A DNA stretch of 64,000 bases, from contig JAVLUZ010000145.1 of the NCBI GenBank assembly GCA_036768485.1, positions 19,904,706-19,968,705 on the forward strand. Direction: 5' to 3'. Under the pieces are notes generated by a model that had not been told where the DNA came from, searched no databases, and saw nothing but the letters and a program-made list of their open reading frames with translations. Both the position numbers and the translations under genes were made by a program. The stretch comes from Mermis nigrescens. Its lineage: Eukaryota; Nematoda; Enoplea; Mermithida; Mermithidae. This document shows, piece after piece, positions 14,901 to 23,827 of the stretch. Position 1 is the stretch's first letter. The number at the start of each line of letters is the position of its first letter.

Positions 14901-16976
14901 CGAATCCTCTCTCGCTATGTACGTGCCTGTACACATCGCATATTGGATCAGTATTATACAGTAAGATTCCATTTCACTTGCGACTAATCCCCTCACAAAT
15001 TTTGTAGCTTGTAAAAATAACGACTTCTGTGCTTTAGGCCTTCAATATAAATGAAGATATATAGAATTCATTCTTTTAAAAAGAAAAGTAAAAAGTTTCT
15101 AAAAAGATAGTCTCTTACTAAAATAATAGTGCGATGAGACAATATTGATAATTATTCCGATGATACATGTGTAGAGTCGCTTCGCTAGTATAACGAAAAA
15201 GAAATTTCCCATGTCTGGATTTAGTTGTTGTTTTTGAATTTATTTAAATAAGTCAATATCTTAAATCACATCAGCCGTTGAGATTGTTGGTTGCTGAAAA
15301 AATGCTCTCCGCCCATTCATCTCCATAGGTGTTTTTCTCCCTTTTCTGTTCGATAATTTACTAATGATATGCAAAAAGATCAAATTGTATTATGCAGTTG
15401 GTAAAAAATCATTTCGAAATTTCTTATCATTCAATCGGAATTAGGAAAATCTAGCTTTTTCAATCGAAATACATATTATAGAAAATTAAGTCGCTAATGT
15501 CACATTAATTACATGCTTCGAGGGTATGTTTAATTATTTTACTTTTTTCGTCTACTAAAAATACCCGATAGTCTGTTTTACATAGCTTGGTGCATAAATT
15601 TTAAGAATTTTCATCGACAGTAGGCCGAGGGTTATAATAATTATATATAAGATCAATGCTATAATTGCAATTTGTCAGCTTATTGTCGGAGATGGTTTTA
15701 AAATTTATGACCGAAGTTGTGTGAAGCAGACTATAAATTATTCAGTGAGAAAATATTAGATTAGAATAAAGAAACTCAAATAGAGAAAAAGTAAAACCAA
15801 TCCCATTAAGTTGAATCATAGTTTTGGGATAATTTAAACACTTTTTTGTTTAGTTCTATATCACAATACAAAAAACGGCGGAAGATTATTTTCAATTTGT
15901 CAGGTTCGAGAGACTTTAGCGAAGGAAACCGGTTTGAGCGTTCGAGTCGTACAAGTATGGTTTCAAAATCAAAGAGCTAAAATAAAAAAGATACAGCGAA
16001 AGCAAGAACAGAATCAAAAATTGAAAAAATCTAAGCATTCACAGAGCTACCGGAATAAAAAGCTTCAGGATCAAACTATATCGATCGCGACTAATGAAGA
16101 CACAACAAGACCAAATTCTTCGAGCAGCACCTATAGCACAGGTATTGCTTTTAGTGCCCTTGGTTTACCTTTAAATGCCCTTGGTTTATGAGGCAACATT
16201 CATTGAATATTTATTCAAAATATATTTAAGTGACCATTTACTGCAGACAAAAAGTTGATGCATAGACTATTTTGACTTGAGGTTGTTTCGAAAAATGTTA
16301 ATTGTGAATTGATAATGGATTTACCTATCATATTTATCACAAATTATAGTTGTAATCATTTTTTTCACTCGCACGTTTTCGTGAAATCATTGAGAAGAAG
16401 TAAAATCCTTGACCAGACACTTTATGAGTACCAAATGGGTTATTAATTTTGCTTTAAAGTAATTTCTGTTGCCGTTTCCTTTAAAAGGATCAGTTGATAG
16501 AAAATTGGAAAAAAGATCATTGCTAAACCAAAAAGGAATTTTAATCACTACGTATGAACACATGTACATATGTGCATTATGTTTCACTGAAATTTCGGAG
16601 ATAGTTAAAGATTAAATTTATAATTTTTTAATAATTTATAATAATTTTTTGATCAACTTATCTCAAGTTTTTCAACTAAATAAAATTGAATAATTTAATT
16701 TTAACATTTTTTATTTATTTATTAATAATTTAATAATAATCAAATTTTCATCTCTATCGCTGAAAAGGGGACAAAATCATAAAATTCGACAGATCAGTTG
16801 TTCCCTTTATGTGTACCTATGCATATATGTTAACAGAAGATACCAGTGATCTCTCGCGCCAGAGTCCTCTAAACGACAGCTTTGATAACGACTATGAAAC
16901 GGATAAAGAACAATCATCAGCCAAAATGAATCCAATAGACAGATTATATTCAATGCAAAACGCATACTTTAGTTAG
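2695..16976 (+). CDS. Lmx1: LMX1-type LIM-homeobox transcription factor, 5 exons
   Basis: The coding exons are join(2695-2918, 11321-11532, 12971-13071, 15904-16141, 16837-16976), 915 nt, 304 residues. All four junctions have GT..AG borders and matching phases. Domain order is LIM1 (about residues 19-70), LIM2 (about 79-135), homeodomain (about 152-211, containing [16 protein letters not shown] and [15 protein letters not shown]) and an acidic, Ser-rich tail ending [15 protein letters not shown]. That tail is a hallmark of LMX1A/LMX1B. Vertebrate LMX1 proteins are longer (about 370-400 residues). Members are nuclear regulators of neuronal and dorsal fate: the LIM domains bind cofactors such as LDB, and the homeodomain binds AT-rich DNA. 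The start is supported by an in-frame TAA just upstream and a good initiation context (AAACAAATGG). Confidence 0.93.
4709..5569. mobile_element. Probable hAT-like MITE in Lmx1 intron 1
   Basis: Terminal inverted repeats CCAAGCGTTGGCGGATCC (left) and ATCCGCGCTTGG (right) bound the segment. No clean 8-bp target duplication is seen. The interior (AATGGCTGCGACCTCCC and following bases) is shared with 8370-8620, so it is repetitive DNA. Small ORFs inside have no recognisable domain. Confidence 0.4.
6701..8190. mobile_element. Non-autonomous hAT-type element (1.49 kb)
   Basis: It is flanked by a perfect 8-bp target duplication ATTCAGAA (6693-6700 and 8191-8198). Ends are CAGACGCGTAGCCAGG and, read inward from the right, CATAGGAGTAGCCAGG. 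The 8-bp duplication and CA-starting ends fit the hAT superfamily. No transposase is encoded. Several imperfect copies of the GGCGC-GAA-GCGCC hairpin lie inside. Confidence 0.85.
8873..9113. repeat. Interspersed repeat, copy 1
   Basis: The segment matches 25160-25363 over most of its length (GGCCAAAAATGGATGAAAA near the start, a TTTTTGAGGT block, then CAGATCxGCCATGCT near the end). The right end resembles other hAT-like termini here (TGTGCACCTATGG type). Element borders are not fixed. Confidence 0.6.
10665..11032. mobile_element. hAT-type MITE (368 bp) just before Lmx1 exon 2
   Basis: Ends are CAGTAGCGTAGCTG and, inward from the right, CAGGAGCTAAGCTG. Target duplication is CTCCTAAG (10657-10664) versus CTCCTAAT (11033-11040), 7 of 8 identical. 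It lies 288 bp upstream of the exon 2 acceptor and has no coding capacity. Confidence 0.75.
11321..11532 (+). CDS. Lmx1: Lmx1 exon 2: LIM2 domain
   Basis: The acceptor is TTGCTCAG|A. Zinc ligands are CCHC, H..C, CVSC and CKMD. The donor is TCGA|GTAAGA. An open frame starts upstream at 11271, but phase and alignment to LMX1 show that the 11271-11320 part is intron. One base (A) is left over and is completed by exon 3. Confidence 0.92.
11533..12970 (+). other. Lmx1 intron 2 with a decayed repeat
   Basis: The segment 11636-12312 begins CAGGGGCGGATTTAAGG and ends near GATCCGCTATT, similar to the CAGTGGCGGATC family at 28983. No exact target duplication is visible. It carries several degenerate hairpin cores (CTTCGCGCC, CTTTGCGCCG). 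The rest is AT-rich without features. Confidence 0.5.
12971..13071 (+). CDS. Lmx1: Lmx1 exon 3: N-terminal half of homeodomain
   Basis: This 101-nt exon was found by phase and motif. The acceptor is CACACAG|AT and the donor AAG|GTATGT. It encodes [19 protein letters not shown] through KPCRK, homeodomain helices 1 and 2 of the LMX1 class. It leaves phase 0, exactly what exon 4 needs. The homeodomain split after KPCRK|VRE is typical of LMX genes. Confidence 0.93.
13140..14313. mobile_element. Foldback-type DNA element (1.17 kb) in Lmx1 intron 3
   Basis: The ends are a perfect 15-bp inverted repeat, GGGCCCGGTTGCTCG and CGAGCAACCGGGCCC. Each arm repeats the terminal motif internally: GGTTGCTxGxCT near 13263, 13325, 13391 and 13455 on the left, and inverted as GTCGAGCAACC near 14132, 14236 and 14297 on the right. 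These alternate with TTAATGGT blocks. The AT-rich loop (about 13540-13970) has no transposase. I could not see a target duplication, so the superfamily is open. Confidence 0.75.
15571..15731. mobile_element. TA-flanked MITE, family C, copy 1
   Basis: Inverted ends begin GTCTGTTTTACATAGCTTGG on the left and GTCTGCTTCACACAACTTCG inward from the right, flanked by TA on both sides. CATAAATTTTAA is shared by both arms. TA duplication and a 161-bp size fit a Tc1/mariner-type MITE. Confidence 0.7.
15904..16141 (+). CDS. Lmx1: Lmx1 exon 4: C-terminal half of homeodomain
   Basis: The acceptor is TTTGTCAG|GTT. The exon begins [20 protein letters not shown], the recognition helix region of LMX1, then a Lys/Gln-rich segment. 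The donor is ACAG|GTATTG. Reading through instead would stop at 16189 after a short unrelated tail; splicing to exon 5 restores the conserved LMX1 C-terminus and is preferred. Confidence 0.92.
16142..16836 (+). other. Lmx1 intron 4
   Basis: AT-rich DNA with simple AATAATTTA-type stretches at 16610-16740. An AATAAA at 16679-16684 could serve as a polyadenylation signal only for an intron-4-retaining transcript ending at the 16189 stop. Confidence 0.6.
16837..16976 (+). CDS. Lmx1: Lmx1 exon 5: conserved C-terminal tail and stop
   Basis: The acceptor is GTTAACAG|AA, which joins the leftover G of exon 4 into a Glu codon. The exon encodes a Ser/Asp-rich stretch and ends [15 protein letters not shown] followed by TAG. 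This ending closely matches the C-terminus of vertebrate LMX1A/LMX1B. It is too short to show as a start-to-stop ORF. Confidence 0.9.
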
Positions 16977-17429
16977 CTATATAATTTATGATTTGTTACT
17001 ATTTTGTCAGGCGTGATCTACGGCATATGTTGTAATGTTCTATGATAAATGCAAAGGTCGTGTAAAGGGGCCTCCCTCAAGCCGTCAAAATTTTTTTTAA
17101 AGTGCACTAAAGATGGAAAAATCGCATGGTGTATCAGAAAAAACTGTCCTTTTCTAGAAGTATTCTAGAAGTATTTTCTATGAATCAAACGCGACTAAAA
17201 ACATCTTATTCACCACACACACCTGTAAGGAAATTTTTTTGATAAGTTCAATGTTTCATTGGATATAAAGTCGAAAAACGTGGTTTTAATACTGCTATAC
17301 ATGATATAAACGTCATGTAGGCCCTACTTTTCTTTGGCAAATCATGGATTAACCTGATTGCAAGGAAATTTTACTTACTGCTTCTGAAAGCTGAATCTCC
17401 TGGTTTATCTGTTTTCAAACATGTTTATA

Positions 17430-17595
17430 GTCTGCTTCATACAAGCTTCGTAAATCTTTGGAAAATCACAAACAATAAGCCGACAGATGATTGCGACAAT
17501 TGCATTGATCTGGATGTTTATAGAATTATCGTAATCTGCCGGCTTACTGTCGATAAAAATTCTCCAAATTTGTGCCCAAAGTTATGTGGCACAGA
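17430..17595. mobile_element. TA-flanked MITE, family C, copy 2
   Basis: It starts TA|GTCTGCTTCATACAAGCTTC and carries the family core CCGGCTTACTGTCGATAAAAA seen in the copy split by the retrotransposon at 50320. The right end (GTTATGTGGCACAGATT) is diverged, so that border is approximate. Confidence 0.55.
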
Positions 17596-18461
17596 TTGCT
17601 AGTGAAAATAAAAAGTCCATTCATAGCGGACCTTATATCGCAAAAATGTAAGTTTCCAGTGCTCTTGTAGTCTAGCGGTTTTCTCCTGAATTTTAGTCGT
17701 ACGAACCGAGCTGCAAAAGTGATTTATAAGTTTGATACAATAATGCGGCTTTACAGCTTTACGAAGGCGACGACACCTCATAACTAAGTCAAACTCAATA
17801 TGCTACGTACGGCGTCAGTTTAAAGCACATTTGTAGTCCTTTTAAATTTTTACAAAAATCTACGGCTAAACAAAATGGATTATAGGTATCAACATACATA
17901 TAGTCTATTTCACGAAACCGTGTGCTTGAAAATCAGTTTTCAGCGTTCTTGCGAGTATCTACAAAAGTGGTTTCCATGCAGCCTACTATAATACAATTCT
18001 GCACAGTACGAGTTCATGTGTTTTGTACAATATCACGATTGTTGCTTTAGTTTGAACTGCTTTTGTAATCGATTCGTACTGACTCAAAATTGTGATCCAT
18101 GCATGAGGTTCGATGTAATATACTATAGGTATCCACCTAAGTACATATATATCTACCTTTCGTACCTATAGCTGCTACGCCCCCACCCCACCTTATACAT
18201 GCGAATAATTGATTTTGATTGCTGTCTCAGTTGGAACAACAGAAGTTTTGCGGTCAATCAGCAGTTGTACTTTAACTCGAACTTTTAGGTTGGTTCCTGA
18301 TTTGTATCTAACTACTTATTTCTATTTTATGCTTAATTCTGCTTAAGCTGTCGTAAAATGGCTGCGATGTTTTCGCTGAAGAAAAATTTATCTATATTCG
18401 GAAGAGCAAGCTGATATTGCTAGTATTTTGAGCATTTTTGATGTATACTGTACTTATCAAG

Positions 18462-18677
18462 CGACCCGTTGCCAGGTTGGCATTGGCAGTTTTTCCTTCC
18501 ATTTGGGCAGTTTCTTGGTCTTTTGGAAGTTTTTCGCTTATGCTTAACCACGGGTTGGCAGTTTTTCGAGGGGCCTGTGGCATTTTTTGGGCCTCTTTTA
18601 TTTTGCTTTGTACAGGGAATGGCAGTTTTTCTCAAGAATAGGTGGCAGTTTTCAAAATTTTGACCTGGCAACACTGG
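18462..18677. mobile_element. Short hAT-like MITE with TTGCCAGGT ends
   Basis: The left end contains CGTTGCCAGGTTGG; the right end reads inward CCAGTGTTGCCAGGTC. Flanks are TTATCAAG (18454-18461) and TTATCAGT (18678-18685), a 6-base identical and probably eroded 8-bp duplication. The interior repeats GGCAGTTTTTC four to five times. Confidence 0.55.
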
Positions 18678-20544
18678 TTATCAGTCACACAATGTCTGTC
18701 TGTCTGTCATGTTTGGCTTTTGTATCGGCCTGCATCGTACATGCGCATAGGGGGTGAGGTATAATCCGCAGCTAAAGGGTCAGTCAGACAGATACTGTAC
18801 GGCGATTTTGAGGTGACAGAACGTTTTTTTGCTTCATTTTTGAGGTCAAAAGCAGTGGAGAATGTCAAAAATTTTTTGGCGCCGATGCCGGAGTAGTAGT
18901 TTTATTAACTCTTCTGCCCAGAAAGCGCCAGAAGTTGATAAGTGGAATGCAGAATACTTCTAATTTACGTCGGCAGGCGGCTATACCTACATCGACCTAA
19001 GCGGGAGCGACCTTGACCTAATCAGCTTTGAAACACCTCAGTACTAAGCCTAAGCCTAAGTGCAGGCCCTTATCCAGGATTTAGTTTCAGGAGGGAGGGC
19101 AAGACCAAAATCTTTTAATAACATAAGGTTGGACCAAAGGATGGAGTAAAAAAGACGCTGTACGACGACCACTTGAACTGAACACTTTGTTAATTTTGCT
19201 ATCCAGATGCCTTAAATATAGTTAGAATCCAATGGAAACACTCTCGAACAAATCTCATTTTCTGCAGTAAACCTGTGTTACTTTATGTTGTATAAGCTTT
19301 ACGTTGTATAAGGACTAAAAATGGATTGTTTAAACCTCGCGCTCCGGACTAAATAGTCTGAATTATAGTTCTAAAATTTGGTGCGAAGCGCCGAAAATTT
19401 TTTGCGCTTTTTGGCTAAAAAAGCAAAGGGGGTAGTCACACATTCCCATAGATGGATTTTTATATGAATAAGAAATAAGGTCCGAGACTTGAATCACTGT
19501 CAGACGATTTTGAGTAATCAAACATTTTCTGCATGATTTTTGAGTACAAAAGCAGCGAAGATATAAAAATTTTTCCGGCGCTTCGCGCCGACTAATACAT
19601 TTCTGTTTTGTTTACCCATAAAATACTTAGAATGAACTTAAAATGATCCGATAAGTCAAAATTTTCGATGAATTCCTATATTTTTCACTAACAAGAGTGA
19701 TGAAATTAGTCAGTATTGGACAAAAAGTACTTAAAAACGCAGTTTTTCACATTAAAACATGCTTTATAGGATGTTTTAGCCATTTTTCATATTTGACCTG
19801 CAAAAAAGACTAGACTCTAAATTTAGTAGTCCTAAATTTTGGGATTTCACCCCCTGAACTTTCGACCGTGGGAAACTATGGGGGTAGTGGAGGAAAAAAT
19901 CATTCTCAAATTTCGTTCCGAGGAGACGGGGGACGTGCCTCCTATCCCCCTGGATAATGGCCTGCCTGAGCGTAAGATAAGCAGAAACTTGAATTACGTT
20001 CAGGGTCGTAAGAACATGGGGTGCACTGGGTGCAATTGCACCCCAATGGCGCCAGGTCAGGTGGTCTGAGAAAAAGGAATTTCAGTCAATTAACATCAAG
20101 AACAGACAAGGCAGGCTAGCTTTTACCAAATAATTTTTTTATTCTTTTCATGAATGTAAGGCTAAAACTCGTTTGACAATCTAGAGAAGTCATACTGACT
20201 ATTTTGATCTGATGCAATTACCATCTCATTAACCTACCTACATAATCTTGCGAATAGATCTTAATCATAAAAATAATAAAAAAATACTGATATGTAATCT
20301 TAAAAATCCTAATCCTAAAAATTGGTCTTGATGCTGTTGCTCATCAGGTCGGCGTGCAGCTGTTAAGGGTGATCTGCTCGCACTTTGGCTGACTGAAATG
20401 TTAGATCGATAATCGCTGTGCAGTATTTCATAACATAGGCGCGCAAGGTCGAACTTTCAGGGGGATGGGGAAAACCGAAAATCGATGGATAGCTATATGC
20501 ATCGTAAAAAACGGTTGAATAGCAAAAAACAAAGTAGCAATAAA

Positions 20545-21090
20545 TAGCCTTTCTGAACTCACAAACATAGCTATTAACCTCTTTGGACTCACCAACATTG
20601 CTATGTATATAGTCTTTTTGGACCACAAATAGCTATTTAGCTCTTTTTGAAGTCGATAAAAGAGCTATATATTCTTTTCAAAGTCAGAAAAGACAATTAT
20701 ATAGCATTTATCAGCTCAAAAAGACTATATAGCTATACATGGGCAGCACCTAAATTCTGGGGAGGTGCAAGATTTTACAAAGGTCAAAAAATGGCCTCAA
20801 AAATGGTGGTATGGCGATAAAAACACAATTTTTCAACGTTTCTCATCGAATCTATCCATTGGCATCAAAAAATTGCGAAAAATTTAAAAAATTAAATTCT
20901 GGGGGTTATTTTGGCTTCTGGAGGGTATTTTGGTTTCCCGAAGGGGGTGCATACCCCCAAACCCCCCACTTCCAGGTGTGTATATAGCTAGTTTCTGAGC
21001 CCAAAAGGCTATATAGCTGATTTTCTGAGCCCAAAAAGGATATATAGCAATGGTTTTTCGGCCTAAATAGCTGTATAGCTATCAGTTTTT
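20545..21090. repeat. Degenerate minisatellite, AGCTATATAG / CTTTTTGGACTCA units
   Basis: Units of about 35-40 bp alternate a TATATAGC-type palindrome with TTTTTGGxCTCA or its complement TGAGCCCAAAAAG. MITE A (20734-20980) has inserted into one TATATAGC unit. Confidence 0.7.
20734..20980. mobile_element. hAT-type MITE, family A, copy 1
   Basis: Flanked by the perfect 8-bp duplication TATATAGC (20726-20733 and 20981-20988). Ends are TATACATGGGCAGC and, inward from the right, CACACCTGG. The interior carries the family signatures GGTGGTATGGCGATAAAAAC, GACGTTTCTC-like and GGGGGTGCATACCCCC. Confidence 0.9.
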
Positions 21091-21719
21091 AAAAGCTTAG
21101 GGGGAGCAATACCCCCTCAACCCCTTGCTTGCTCTTGTGTCTTTCATAATACGCATTCTCGTAGAAAAAATAAGCTAACCGCTGCCTTTTTAAATTACTT
21201 TCACAAAATGCGGGCGGATTTTAGCGCAGTAGGACATTCTTTGAACCTGTATTTTGGACTGACCGGCTTAATCACCGTGTTTGGCTATCATAGTGTCATT
21301 TTTCGCCTGTTCTTTGAATTTGCAGTTATCATACCTTTCTTAAATCGACCTTACTTTATTCATATGCCTGTTTAAAAATATTTGATTATTCAGGTTGAAA
21401 TAGGTAATGTATTTATTTTGTTTGTTGAATTGAAATGAATATTTTGCATTTTGGTGAGGCCTTTGAGAATACAATAGTGTAACAAACTCTGTACGTAATA
21501 TTTTAACAGTCACTATTGCTTATAAGTCATCAGTGGCATCTGCATCTTTCCGGTTTTCTTTGCGCGCCAAATTTTACCATCTTCCATATTGTTATGCATC
21601 TCTTATTCATTTATTCAATTATTATCATCATTTATTTTCTGATCTGACCCTACATACATTATACAATTCACCTTAAATTGATTAATTTTGATATTTTTAG
21701 TGTTAAAACTTATATAATG

Positions 21720-22020
21720 CAGTCGAAATGAGAAAAAAATGATTCAAAATGTGAAATTACCACGAAAAGACGGTTTATAGGCTAGGTATTTTGACCATTT
21801 TGGTCGTTTAAACAGCAAAAAATTGCGTTAAATTAATTGATTTCGATTTCTGAGATTTTATCCTCTCCTGCTTACTCTGACCTTGTGCACCTATGGTCGG
21901 AATTCCTGTCGGCTGATGAAGGGTTTTGGTTTGATTTTCTATTGCGTTATATTATGTGCATGCACAAGCATGGTTCTTATGGCCACGAGATCTCTCATTT
22001 AGCATGGTTCACAACGGGTT
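21720..22020. repeat. Interspersed repeat shared with 26610-26790
   Basis: Both copies contain TTTATAGGCTA, TTTTGGTCGTTTAAACA, TTTCTGAGATTTTA and end near CTGACCTTGTGCACC(T/C)ATGG. A short ORF here (21837-22022) is repeat sequence, not a gene. Exact borders were not resolved. Confidence 0.65.
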
Positions 22021-22401
22021 AATCAATCCATTTTTTCTGAAATCGCTTGTAATGTAGCAAAGTCAGTAACATTAACAAATTGAAAAATATACTTTTGGGA
22101 ATTTTTGGACTAGCAGGAGGAAACGAAAATTTTGGCCAGTTTTTATGGTCATTCTGACCATTTTCTTTTGATGTAAGTATCGTAAATCTGGACGATTTTT
22201 TGAATAACTTTTTTGAGCAGTAACAGTTATTACGTCATCAACAATGATAATGATAGTACTAATTTTAATAGTCTCATTTCTTATAATGCGATGGCCTCTA
22301 CTATCGAAGAGTTCTAGCTGTTTCGTTTACAACTAAGTTATAGTCTAATTGTCACTATACTAATATCAACAAAAGCTTTGAAAATGAGCGCTTTGATTTT
22401 C

Positions 22402-23060
22402 AAATGTTTTGAATCACGTTATCTAAAAATGATGGTTCTTGCTTTCAAGAATTATATTCGGCCTATAGTAGATTATTCTCCAAGTGTATGGAGCCCTTAT
22501 TTACTTTTTAATATCAACAGGATAGAACGGGTACAGCCATACATTTAACGGTTCGAAATATGGGGGTCCTGGCCATTTTGGGGGAGGGGTTGAATGACCT
22601 CCTATTTTTGGCCAAAAACGGCCAAAAAACGCTAACAAAGGTCAAAAAATTCGATTTTTTCCCAAAATCCGGGGGTTGGGTAAAAAATTTCTTGTTTTTG
22701 TGGGATGGGGGACGTCCGACTTTAAATAGGGGGATTCTTCGCATCCTTCTGTTACATGTATGGGTACAGCGGAAATGTACTAAAAGGTTAGTTGGATATG
22801 CTTAACTTTCTTATGATTAAAGACTACAAGCCTTAAATTTAGAGAGGCTTGAACTCCGTCGATTTAATTTATTAATGATAATATCCTATCTCTGACGATT
22901 TTTATATGTTTTTTTCAAATCAGATCAATTCAGGTAAATTTCGAATTGATTGTAAAAAAAGTATTGTATTGCTACTTGATCAGCTAGAATTTTGAACGAT
23001 CTTCCACAATATATTCAAAATTCTCCAAATGTTGAGACATTTAAGAATTTGGAAAAGGGT
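22402..23060 (+). pseudogene. Dead LINE fragment: 3' end of a jockey/CR1-like reverse transcriptase ORF
   Basis: Translating 22411-22537 gives FKNYIRPIVDYSPSVWSPYL and NRIERVQ. After the MITE (22538-22762) the frame resumes as RKCTKRLVGY, RLQALNLERLELRRFNLL and further on NDLPQYIQNSPNVETFKNL. This is the C-terminal part of non-LTR retrotransposon ORF2 (AFK.Y.RP..EY.S.VW.P and RLK.L.LESLE.RR signatures). At least two in-frame stops and a MITE insertion show that it is inactive. The 5' part is missing, as is usual for truncated LINE copies. Confidence 0.8.
22538..22762. mobile_element. hAT-type MITE, family B, complete copy
   Basis: Ends are CATACATTTAACGG and CTGTTACATGTATG; the perfect 8-bp target duplication is GGTACAGC (22530-22537 and 22763-22770). 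It sits inside the LINE fragment. The interior contains GGCCAAAAACGGCC and GGGATGGGGGACGTC. Confidence 0.88.
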
Positions 23061-23425
23061 TGATTTCAGTAATTTTTTTGATGTGCACACGTCAGCGCAA
23101 TAAGGTGTTTGTCTGTGTGTTCAGGACATTCGCATTTTGTATTTTGCCATCTTATTTTCCTCGCGACGTTTAATTCTTGCGTTTATCCGCATAAAGCATT
23201 AGTATCACTAAAAGTCGATAATGCATGAATAACTTATGAAAGTAAAGTGAGCCTAAGGATAAAAATAAAGCAGATCAACAATTTAAGTTATTATTCTGTA
23301 GAAGTGCCAGTGAAACATCCTCTCACCCCTCCCTTTGTGCAAGTAATGGCTGGCTAAATTGTGTACTATTATCTTGATCTCAACAACTTTGTAGAACATT
23401 GTATGAATATTTATTTTTATTCTTG

Positions 23426-23435
23426 TATATAAAAG
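23426..23435 (+). promoter_or_regulatory. TATA box of the FAM8A1-like gene
   Basis: TATATAAAAG lies 65-74 bp upstream of the ATG at 23500. Transcription would be expected to start about 30 bp downstream, near 23456-23462, giving a roughly 40-nt 5' UTR. This is inference from spacing. Confidence 0.5.
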
Positions 23436-23499
23436 TCATCTCATCCTTAATTGTCGATGCTGTTGCTATTCTAGCAAAGAAACGGCACATTATCGCGAA

Positions 23500-23827
23500 A
23501 TGGATGACTCAAGTTCGCTTAGGGAGAGAAATGTAGCGCAGGATAGGAATAATCATGCTCAAAATTTACAAAATAAAAAAGAAATAACGGCTGATGGTGA
23601 AGTGCCTTTGGTTTACAACTATGGCAGCTCCGCCGAATATGCTGAAGCTGTAAGAACCTGGCTCTGGGCTTATCACAGTTGGCAATTGAATCAGTGCATG
23701 ATGCCTTTCGTAAGACAGCAGCCTTTAATGAATTCCCAAAGTCTGCCAATGCAATCTGGCCATCGAGTTGATTTTTATATAAATCCGATTCATCAAGGGT
23801 CAACTGCAGTTCCGACTATATCACCTG
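23500..23827 (+). CDS. FAM8A1-like exon 1
   Basis: It begins ATGGATGACTC and reads MDDSSSLRERNVAQD. It ends ATATCACCTG|GTAATC with one leftover base. If not spliced, the frame runs on to a stop at 23874. The exon is Gln/Asn-rich with a Trp-rich patch. Confidence 0.6.

Larger units (their letters stand above)
13072..15903 (+). other. Lmx1 intron 3
   Basis: It contains the foldback element 13140-14313 and the small TA-flanked MITE 15571-15731. The stretch 14320-15560 has short ORFs without domains and ends of GGGG/CCCC-rich repeats near 14850-14910. No exon was recognised. Confidence 0.6.
16977..23425. other. Intergenic DNA between Lmx1 and the FAM8A1-like gene
   Basis: No host gene was recognised. 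A candidate Lmx1 polyadenylation signal AATAAA lies at 17607-17612. Repeats inside: MITE C at 17430-17595, an hAT-type element at 18462-18677, repeat DNA with hairpins at 19080-20060 (full inverted-orientation hairpin GGCGCTTCGCGCC at 19577), a minisatellite at 20545-21090, MITE A at 20734-20980, a repeat at 21720-22020, and a LINE fragment at 22402-23060. Confidence 0.6.

Noticed and set aside
16142..16191. Lmx1 ending at the stop at 16189 by read-through of exon 4
   Set aside because: A GT donor at 16142 and the in-phase exon at 16837-16976 restore the conserved LMX1 C-terminus, which the read-through lacks.
18392..18674. Overlapping ORFs on both strands around 18.4-18.7 kb
   Set aside because: They translate a short MITE with GGCAGTTTTTC repeats, not a gene.
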